From: Ornithinimicrobium flavum
GTDB lineage: Bacteria; Actinomycetota; Actinomycetes; Actinomycetales; Dermatophilaceae
Direction of reading: 5' to 3'
NCBI RefSeq assembly: GCF_004526345.1
Contig: NZ_CP038213.1
Location: 1,240,001-1,304,000 of the forward strand
Length of the DNA stretch: 64,000 bases
Below the pieces are notes generated by a model. The model saw nothing but the letters and a program-made list of their open reading frames with translations, made no database searches and was not told the origin of the DNA. A program made the translations under genes and the position numbers. Of the stretch, positions 57,853 through 64,000 are shown in pieces (position 1 is the stretch's first letter; each line of letters starts with the position of its first letter).

Positions 57853-59361
57853 TCAGCCCGCGTAGGAGCGCGCCAGCTCGATGAGGGAGCGGACGCCGGC
57901 GCCGGTGCCGCCCTTCGGGCGGTAGCCCCACGGCGTCTTCTCGTTGTAGGCCGGGCCGGCGATGTCCAGGTGGGCCCACGGGATCTGCTGGGCGTCCTCG
58001 CCCTCCCCGCGCGTGCCGACGAACTCCTTGAGGAAGGTCGCCGCGACCATCGCGCCGGCCGAGCGCTCACCCGTGTGCTTGAGGTCGGCGACGGGGGTGT
58101 CGAGCGTAGGGCGGATCTCCTCCGGCAGCGGCAGCGCCCAGGCGGTGTCGCCCGCCTCGGTGCCCAGCCGCACGAGGCTGTCGCGCAGCTCGTCGTCGTT
58201 GCCCATGACGCCGATCGTGCGGTCGCCGAGCGCGATGATGCAGGCGCCCGTCAGGGTGGCGACGTCGACGATGGCGTCGGGCTGCTGCTCGCTGGCCAGG
58301 GCCAGGCCGTCGGCCATGACCAGGCGACCTTCGGCGTCGGTGTTGATGATCTCCACGGTGCGGCCGCCGCGCATGGTGACCACGTCGCCGGGGCGCTGGG
58401 CCAGGTCACCGGTCATGTTCTCCGCGAGGCACAGGCGGTCACCCGGACCGGGAGCCCCAGCTCGGCGATCGCGACGGTGGCCGCGGCGCAGGCGGCGGCG
58501 CCGCATGTCCATCTTCATCGTCACCATCGCGGCACCGGGCTTGATGCACAGGCCGCCGGAGTCGAAGGTGATGCCCTTGCCGACGAGCGCCAGGTGGGTG
58601 CCGGCGCCCTCCGGGGCGTAGGTGAGGGTCACCAGGCGGGGGCCGCGGGCCGAGCCCTGGCCGACCCCGAGGATGCCGCCGCAGCCCTCCTGCTCGAGGC
58701 GCTCGGGCCACCACACCTCCACCTCGACGCCGGCGGCCTGGGCGCGCTCGAGCACCTGGGCGGCGAAGGTCTCGGGGTAGAGGACGTTCGGGGGGGTGTT
58801 GACCAGGTCGCGGGCCCAGGCGACGGCGGCGGTCACCGCGGTGACCTCGGAGGTGGCGGACTCCTCCTCGGCCAGCCCCAGGACGACCGCCTCGGCCAGC
58901 GGCGCCTTGGCCGACGCCGCCTTGCCCACGCCGTGGTGATCGGCATACGTGTAGGACCCCAGGACCACGCCCTCGGCGACGGCCTGCGCCTCCTCGCGGC
59001 CCGACTGGCCGAGCGCGAAGACGGCGCTGGCGCGGCCGGCCAGCGCGCGGGCACCGGTGCCGGCGGCGCGGCGCAGCTGCTCGGTGCGCGAGGCCGGGCC
59101 GGACCCGGGCAGGCCCACGACGACCACGAGCGGCGCCTGCAGCCCCTCGATACCGGTGAGGCGGGTGGCCTCCTCGGCACCCGCCTCGGCGCCCACCGTG
59201 GACAGGGCGGCGGTGACGGCGGCGGCGACCTGCTCCTCGAGGCCGTGCCCGTCCACCAGGCTCACCTCACCGTTCGTCTTGCGCGCGGCCAGCACCAGCG
59301 CCTCGGCCTGCAGACCGGCGGGCGCTGAGTCGCTGAAGCTGACGGAGGTCGGCTGGGGCAT
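57853..59361 (-). CDS. pepA: Leucyl aminopeptidase (M17), with compensating frameshifts
   Basis: A cytosolic dimetal aminopeptidase, 502 codons. The N-terminal M17 domain (1-190), then [10 protein letters not shown], the metal/catalytic motifs [10 protein letters not shown] and the signature [15 protein letters not shown] are present. Between MKMDM and AENMTGD (bases about 58433-58503) the annotated frame reads Arg-rich nonsense, while the neighbouring frame gives [23 protein letters not shown], the expected family sequence. Two indels, about 70 bases apart, that cancel each other explain this: lost G bases after ATG and a lost C near 58433. The frame after that is normal to the stop. ATG 59361 fits the family start. 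Confidence 0.93.
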   Translation of the reverse strand: MPQPTSVSFSDSAPAGLQAEALVLAARKTNGEVSLVDGHGLEEQVAAAVTAALSTVGAEAGAEEATRLTGIEGLQAPLVVVVGLPGSGPASRTEQLRRAAGTGARALAGRASAVFALGQSGREEAQAVAEGVVLGSYTYADHHGVGKAASAKAPLAEAVVLGLAEEESATSEVTAVTAAVAWARDLVNTPPNVLYPETFAAQVLERAQAAGVEVEVWWPERLEQEGCGGILGVGQGSARGPRLVTLTYAPEGAGTHLALVGKGITFDSGGLCIKPGAAMVTMKMDMRRRRLRRGHRRDRRAGAPGPGDRLCLAENMTGDLAQRPGDVVTMRGGRTVEIINTDAEGRLVMADGLALASEQQPDAIVDVATLTGACIIALGDRTIGVMGNDDELRDSLVRLGTEAGDTAWALPLPEEIRPTLDTPVADLKHTGERSAGAMVAATFLKEFVGTRGEGEDAQQIPWAHLDIAGPAYNEKTPWGYRPKGGTGAGVRSLIELARSYAG

Positions 59362-59438
59362 GGGACGTCCTTGTCGTTCGGGGTCAAGAGTTGGCAACCC
59401 CGAGCGTAGGACACCGGCCCGACAGTAGGCTGCCCGGC

Positions 59439-60542
59439 ATGAGTGAATCCGCGTCGAAGGTGTCCCCCCTGCACGAGAAGCACGTGGCCCTCGGGGCCAA
59501 GATGGCCGACTTCTCCGGCTGGCAGATGCCGATCGAGTACGCCACGGGCGGTGTCGCCGAGCACCACACGGTGCGCAACAACGTCGGGCTCTTCGACGTC
59601 TCCCACCTGGGCAACGCCCTGGTCACCGGGGAGGGCGCCAAGGACTTCCTCAACACCTGCCTGGCCAACGACCTCGACCGGATCGAGCCCGGCAGGGCGC
59701 AGTACACCCTCTGCCTGGACGAGGACGGCGGGGTCGTCGACGACCTCATCGCCTACCTGCGCAGCGACGACGAGGTCTTCCTCATCCCCAACGCCGCCAA
59801 CAACGCCACCGTCGTGCAGATGCTGCAGGACGCCGCGCCGGAGCACATCACCGTGGAGAACATCCACGAGGACTACGCCATCCTGGCGATCCAGGGCCCC
59901 CGGTCCGACGAAGTCCTGCAGGCGATGGACCTGCCGACCGGCCATGACTACATGAGCTTCGTCGACACGCGGTGGAACGGTCGGCCGGTGTCCGTGTGCC
60001 GTACCGGTTACACGGGGGAGCGGGGTTACGAGCTGGTCTGCGACGTGGCCGATGCCTCCGACCTGTGGGACGCCCTGGTGGAGGAGATGGCCAGGCACGA
60101 CGGCACGCCGTGTGGTCTGGCCGCGCGGGACACCCTGCGCACCGAGATGGGGTACGCCCTGCACGGCAACGAGCTCTCCCGGGAGATCACCCCCGTGATG
60201 GCCCGCACCGGCTGGGCGGTCGGCTGGAAGAAGGAGAGCTTCTGGGGCAAGGAGGCGCTGAGCGCCCAGCGCGAGGCCAAGGAGTCGCGCCTGTCCAACG
60301 GTCTGCTCGTCACCGGCCGCGGGATCCCGCGACCCGGCTGCACCGTGCACGACGCCGACGGCACGGAGATCGGCGTCGTGACCTCCGGCACCTTCAGCCC
60401 GACCCTGAAGCAGGGCATCGCGCTCGCGTTGCTCGACCGTGGGGTCGAGGAGGGTCAGGCGGTCACGATCGACGTGCGGGGCCGGAAGGTCGAGGCCGAG
60501 GTGAAGAAGCCGCCCTTCGTCCAGGGCGGCGCCTCCTCCTGA
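59439..60542 (+). CDS. gcvT: GcvT, glycine cleavage aminomethyltransferase (T protein)
   Basis: GcvT releases ammonia from aminomethyl-GcvH and makes methylene-tetrahydrofolate. The 367-residue protein has [25 protein letters not shown], the GLFDVSHLG motif, [12 protein letters not shown] and [24 protein letters not shown] folate-site segments (here about 225-245). ATG 59439 lies 77 bases from the divergent pepA start. The H and P proteins of the system are not in this window. LipA/LipB would also serve GcvH. Confidence 0.96.
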   Translation: MSESASKVSPLHEKHVALGAKMADFSGWQMPIEYATGGVAEHHTVRNNVGLFDVSHLGNALVTGEGAKDFLNTCLANDLDRIEPGRAQYTLCLDEDGGVVDDLIAYLRSDDEVFLIPNAANNATVVQMLQDAAPEHITVENIHEDYAILAIQGPRSDEVLQAMDLPTGHDYMSFVDTRWNGRPVSVCRTGYTGERGYELVCDVADASDLWDALVEEMARHDGTPCGLAARDTLRTEMGYALHGNELSREITPVMARTGWAVGWKKESFWGKEALSAQREAKESRLSNGLLVTGRGIPRPGCTVHDADGTEIGVVTSGTFSPTLKQGIALALLDRGVEEGQAVTIDVRGRKVEAEVKKPPFVQGGASS

Positions 60543-60556
60543 CCGCCTGAGGTATG

Positions 60557-60584
60557 GAGCGCCCCGGCGGTGCCGGGGCCGCTC
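60557..60584. terminator. Hairpin between gcvT and cobU
   Basis: GAGC-GCCCCGGC (60557-60568) pairs with GCCGGGGC-C-GCTC (60572-60584) around GGT. It lies between convergent stops and reaches into the cobU stop. Confidence 0.75.
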
Positions 60585-61137
60585 AGCGCCCGACGACGGG
60601 GGCCGAGCTCAGGTCGAGGACCCGCCCGGCCAGCACGACGTGCACCCCGGTGGCCACCGCCGAGAGTCGGCAGTTCACGTCGGCCAGCAGGTGGGCGAAG
60701 AGCCGGTCCCGGGGCTCGTCGGACCAGGTGAGCCCACTGGCGTCCTCGCTGACCAGCACGACCTCGAAGGGCAGGGCCTGGGCGGCCACCGCGAGCTCGT
60801 CGGCGAGCCCGTCGATGAGGGCCTTGGCGCCGGCCGGGTCCTCCCACAGGTCGTGGTCGTCGAGCTGACCGCGCAGCCATGCCCCGACGCAGTCGATGAG
60901 GACGGGGTTGCGCGAGCCGAGCAGGGCGCGGGTGAGGTCGCGGGTCTCCTCGGTGCGCCAGCCGGCCGGCCGTCGCTCCTGGTGCATCCGGATGCGGGAG
61001 CTCAGCTCGGGATCCACGTCCTCGCCCGGGTCCGGGCGGGTGGCGACGTAGGTGACCCGTTCGTGCCGTCTGAGCAGGTCCTCGGCGTGCCGTGACTTGC
61101 CGCTGCGCGTGCCGCCGAGCACCAGGGTCGTGGTCAT
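60583..61137 (-). CDS. cobU: CobU/CobP, adenosylcobinamide kinase/guanylyltransferase
   Basis: This bifunctional enzyme phosphorylates and GDP-activates adenosylcobinamide in cobalamin assembly or salvage. The 184-residue protein begins MTTTLVLGG with the P-loop GGTRSGKS (8-15), has YVATRPD and R-x-H-Q-x-R-R (RMHQERRPAGW), and a C-terminal SDEPRDRLFAHLLADVN region. ATG 61137 is preceded by GAGGAG. No other cobalamin gene is visible here. Confidence 0.94.
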   Translation of the reverse strand: MTTTLVLGGTRSGKSRHAEDLLRRHERVTYVATRPDPGEDVDPELSSRIRMHQERRPAGWRTEETRDLTRALLGSRNPVLIDCVGAWLRGQLDDHDLWEDPAGAKALIDGLADELAVAAQALPFEVVLVSEDASGLTWSDEPRDRLFAHLLADVNCRLSAVATGVHVVLAGRVLDLSSAPVVGR

Positions 61138-61234
61138 CGCGGAACCCACTCCTCGTCGAAAGTTCGCCGGCGCGGGTCGGTTCGGGGGACGTTCGGGCAG
61201 GGGGACCCGCGCTCGTGCTGGGAGCATACAAGGC

Positions 61235-61278
61235 GACGGCGGGGGAGCGGTCGCGAGGGCGACAGCTCCCCCGCCGTC
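61235..61278 (-). terminator. Hairpin downstream of the DUF937 gene
   Basis: Perfect 14-bp arms, GACGGCGGGGGAGC (61235-61248) and its complement (61265-61278), around a 16-base loop, 22 bases beyond the stop at 61300. Confidence 0.75.
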
Positions 61279-61299
61279 AGCGGCGGGTCGGTCGCCGGG

Positions 61300-61953
61300 T
61301 CAGCGACGGCCGCCCAGGATGCCGCCCAGGACGTCACCCAGGATGTTGCCGGAGCCGGCCTGGGGGCGCTGCCCGGTGGCGCCGCCGAGGGCCGAGCCGA
61401 GGACGTCCTGCAGGACCGAGGTCATGTCCATGCCGCCGTCCTGCCGGGCGTCCGACTGGCGGGGAGCAGCCTCACCCTGCCCGAGCGCGCCACCCGGCTG
61501 GTTGACGCCGCCGGCACCGTCGCCCTGCGGGAAGGACGCGCGCCCTCCGGTACCGGCCCCTGCGCCGGTCACCTGCTTGGCCAGCCAGGAGAGCACGATG
61601 GGCGCGAGGATCGGCAGCAGCTTGCGGACCAGGCCGCTGGAGGCGCCACCACCGATGCCACCGAGCTGGTTGACGATGGAGTCGGTGTTGCCGCCGAAGA
61701 CGTGGCCGACGATCTTCTCGCCGTCCTGGGTGTCGATCCGGTCCACGGAGGGGTTGTCCGCGAGGTCGTCCTGGTGCTGGCCCAGGGCGTCGAGCAGGGA
61801 CTCGGCGCCGGGGCGGCTCTGGGCGTTGGCGGTGAGGCCGCCCAGGAGCGCGGGCAACGAGGCCTGGACGGCCTGGCGGGTCGCCGCCGGGTCCTCCCCG
61901 AGCTGCTGCGCGATCTGCTCGGTGGGGATGGCCCTCATCAGCTGGTCGATCAT
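61300..61953 (-). CDS. DUF937 family protein
   Basis: A 217-residue protein beginning IDQLMRAIPTEQIAQQLGEDPAATRQAV, a DUF937/YidB-like helical domain, with a conserved ALLGGL and VGHVFG, then a Gly/Gln/Pro-rich tail ending in LGDVLGGILGGRR. The function is unknown. The start is an ATG with GGAGAGAAC upstream. It is separated from the following small gene, which is divergent. Confidence 0.85.
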   Translation of the reverse strand: MIDQLMRAIPTEQIAQQLGEDPAATRQAVQASLPALLGGLTANAQSRPGAESLLDALGQHQDDLADNPSVDRIDTQDGEKIVGHVFGGNTDSIVNQLGGIGGGASSGLVRKLLPILAPIVLSWLAKQVTGAGAGTGGRASFPQGDGAGGVNQPGGALGQGEAAPRQSDARQDGGMDMTSVLQDVLGSALGGATGQRPQAGSGNILGDVLGGILGGRR

Positions 61954-62093
61954 CGTGTTCTCTCCGATCTCCGGCCCCGGGTGGGACCGGCGCTGGTTCC
62001 GAGACTAGGCCACCGAGGGGTTCCGGTCCTGGTGACGACGGCAAGCTGCGCACCGGGATGCCTCTGTGGGTGGTGGCGCCTAGGGTGGCCGGC

Positions 62094-62306
62094 ATGAGCG
62101 ACAGCTACACATGGACCTACGCCCGGCCCGACGGTGAGATCACCGACCTGGGGCTGGCCGCCGTGCAGTTCCCCACCCAGGCCGAGGCCGAGGCCTGGCT
62201 GTCCGAGGAGTGGACGACCCTCGCGGACGCGGGCGTGACGGAGGTGACGCTCCACCGGGACGACGAGGTGGTCTACGGGCCGATGAGCCTCTCGCCGGCC
62301 GACTGA
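62094..62306 (+). CDS. Small conserved actinobacterial protein
   Basis: A 70-residue acidic protein reading MSDSYTWTYARPDGEI, FPTQAEAEAWLSEEW, VTLHRDDEVVYGPMSL. The pattern is one I associate with short conserved hypothetical proteins of Micrococcales. ATG 62094 follows a G-rich stretch; the longer frame from 62058 has unlikely sequence. It is convergent with DUF3043, ten bases apart. Confidence 0.75.
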   Translation: MSDSYTWTYARPDGEITDLGLAAVQFPTQAEAEAWLSEEWTTLADAGVTEVTLHRDDEVVYGPMSLSPAD

Positions 62307-62316
62307 GGGGGCCGCC

Positions 62317-62934
62317 TCAGCGGCGGTGCAGCTCCGCGCCCCGCTCGACGGCGGGCCGCGGCACGCGGCTCATCCGCATCTGGAAGGAGCGCAGGACCAC
62401 GTACCACGCCGACCCCTTCGGCGGCTCCTTGTCGAAGGCGGCGACGAAGCGCTTCTTCGTGCGGCGCCACAGCAGCCAGCAGTCGATCACGGCGTAGAGC
62501 ATGAGGCCGTAGGCGGCCAGGAAGCTCCAGACCCGCATCGCGTCGAAGGGCAGCAGCGACAGGGCCAGCACGACGAGCATGATCGGGAGCAGCAGCTCGC
62601 CGACGTTCCACCGCACGTCGACGGCGTCGCGCAGGAAGCGTCGCTCCGGGCCGCGGTCGCGGGCGGGGAGGTACTTCTCCTCGCCGGCCATCATCGCCTC
62701 GCGGACCCGGCCCCGCTCGGCGCGCATCCTGGCCTTGTCGTCGGCGGTCATCGACTTCTTGTCGACGACGAGGGGGCGCCGGTTGGCGGCCTCGGCCTCC
62801 TTGCGGCGCGGCGTCGGCCGGCCCTTGCCCTGCGGACGGGACGGGTCGGCCGGGGCGACGGTGGCCCCGGAGCTGAGCCCGGCGGAGGTGCCCTGCCCGT
62901 CGGCGGGCGCGGTCGACTTCTTCCACAGCGGCAT
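62317..62934 (-). CDS. DUF3043 membrane protein
   Basis: A 205-residue protein with a polar N-terminal half that contains KGRPTPRRKEAEAANRRPLV, a basic helical region, then two membrane helices (about 113-155, LLLPIMLVVLALSLLPF and SFLAAYGLMLYAVIDCWLL) and a basic end with MRMSRVPRP. This is the DUF3043 pattern, specific to actinobacteria, of unknown function. The start is ATG 62934. Confidence 0.9.
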   Translation of the reverse strand: MPLWKKSTAPADGQGTSAGLSSGATVAPADPSRPQGKGRPTPRRKEAEAANRRPLVVDKKSMTADDKARMRAERGRVREAMMAGEEKYLPARDRGPERRFLRDAVDVRWNVGELLLPIMLVVLALSLLPFDAMRVWSFLAAYGLMLYAVIDCWLLWRRTKKRFVAAFDKEPPKGSAWYVVLRSFQMRMSRVPRPAVERGAELHRR

Positions 62935-63003
62935 GGCTCCAGTGTAGGTGGCGCCCCGGGCTCACCCGACCGCCCGCTCGCGCCCCGACTAGGCTGAGGC
63001 GTT

Positions 63004-64000
63004 GTGGAAGACGCATCGACCAACCCGTCCGCCGGCACCGACCGGACCGCCGAGCTCGCCGCCCGCGTGCGTGACCTCATGCCGGGCGTGCGCTCCGACC
63101 TGGAGGCGCTGACCCGCATCCCGTCGGTCTCGCTCGACTCCTTCGACCAGCAGCACGTCGAGGACAGCGCCGCCGCCACCGCCGACCTGCTGCGCGCCGA
63201 GGGGCTGGACGTCGAGATCGTCCGCGAGGGCGGCCGGCCCGCGGTCATCGGTCACCTGGCCGCGCCGGAGGGGGCGCCCACCGTCCTGCTCTACGCCCAC
63301 CACGACGTGCAGCCACCCGGGGACGACGCCGACTGGGACACGCCCGTCTTCGAGCCCACCCAGGTGGGGGAGCGGCTCTACGCCCGCGGCGTCGCCGACG
63401 ACAAGGCCGGGGTGATGGCTCACGTCGCGGCACTGGGGCCCACGGCGGCCGCCCGCCGGTGGGGGTCACCGTCTTCGTCGAGGGGGAGGAGGAGGTCGGC
63501 TCGGCCTCGCTGCCCACCATCCTCGAGCGGCACGGCGACCGGCTCGCCTGCGACGCCATCGTCCTGGCTGACTCCCACAACTGGAAGATCGGCGTCCCGC
63601 CCTGACCACCACCCTGCGCGGACTGGTGCGCGTCGTCGTGGAGGTCCGGGCGCTCGACCACGGCGTCCACAGCGGGATGTACGGCGGCCCGGTCCCGGAC
63701 GGCCTCACCGCCCTCTGCCGACTGCGGCCACCCTGCACGACGACGCCGGCGACGTCGCCGTCCCGGGCTGATGAGCTCGGAGGCGGCCGACCTCGACTAC
63801 CCGAGGAGGACCTGCGCTCCGACTCCGGCCTCGCTGAGGGCGTCCAGCCCATCGGCACCGGCTCGTTCCTGTCCCGCATGTGGACAAGCCGTCGATGACG
63901 GTCATCGGCATCGACGCGCCGTCGGTGGAGAGGGCCGCCAACCTGCTCACTCCCGTCGGCCGGGCCAAGCTGTCGATGCGGATCCACCCCGAGGAGTCGC
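63004..64000 (+). pseudogene. M20-family dipeptidase, interrupted by multiple indels and cut by the window edge
   Basis: A metallo-dipeptidase of the M20 family (carnosinase-like). The first frame, GTG 63004 to about 63440, is normal: LEALTRIPSVSLDS, then metal ligands in YAHHDVQP and GVADDKAG. After MAHVAAL the frame breaks; VTVFVEGEEEVGSASLP (with the metal Glu pair) continues in another frame, then again near 63600 (before LTTTLRGLV), near 63716, near 63770 and near 63885, where [14 protein letters not shown] resumes. At least five indels in about 450 bases are needed. The gene continues beyond the window. Either a decaying gene or a low-quality end of assembly; the intact reading of every segment favours the latter. 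Confidence 0.75.

Overview
This 64 kb window is chromosomal DNA of a very high-GC Gram-positive bacterium of the Actinomycetota. Codon third positions are almost all G or C, GTG starts are frequent, and the division genes include sepF and wag31/divIVA but no ftsA. Gene order and protein character suggest Micrococcales, possibly the Intrasporangiaceae/Ornithinimicrobiaceae group; that placement is inference. No rRNA, tRNA, insertion sequence or CRISPR array was found.

Region 1 (1-9.6 kb) is the distal division and cell-wall (dcw) cluster: murF (cut by the window edge), mraY, murD, ftsW, murG, murC, ftsQ and ftsZ. All but ftsZ are linked by 1-4 base start/stop overlaps. Region 2 (9.6-17.4 kb) is a Flp/Tad pilus locus: pilin, TadE- and TadG-like minor pilins, CpaB, CpaE, CpaF, TadB, TadC and a small DivIVA-domain protein. 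It sits exactly between ftsZ and the genes that usually follow ftsZ. Region 3 (17.4-23.3 kb) resumes that usual order: pgeF, yggS, sepF, yggT, wag31, a DksA/TraR zinc-finger gene, lspA and rluD.

Region 4 (23.3-38.3 kb) is mixed. It holds a secreted MopE-type metal-binding protein, a membrane-anchored substrate-binding/VWA protein, an LmeA-like lipid-binding protein, dnaE, an S9 oligopeptidase, a zinc alcohol dehydrogenase, a HIT protein, a FUSC exporter, a baeRF-type protein, and an AbiEi-antitoxin-like gene bracketed by two copies of a long palindrome.

Region 5 (38.5-60.6 kb) corresponds to a conserved actinobacterial block (glnA, RDD, DUF4191, lipA, lipB, SDR, sucB/dlaT E2, lpd, pepA, gcvT). 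LipB and LipA make the lipoyl groups carried by the two lipoyl domains of the E2 encoded nearby, and Lpd re-oxidises them. Three accessory modules interrupt the block: a two-component system, an ABC exporter beside a 22-bp triple repeat, and a kinase/serine-hydrolase/secreted-protein group. Region 6 (60.6-64 kb) has cobU, a DUF937 protein, a small conserved protein, a DUF3043 protein and a broken M20 peptidase.

At least seven otherwise normal genes (murD, tadB, rluD, lpd, a DUF5302 gene, pepA, the M20 peptidase) carry apparent indels, mostly single-base losses in short G/C runs. This looks more like residual sequencing error than gene decay, so reading frames here should be treated with care.
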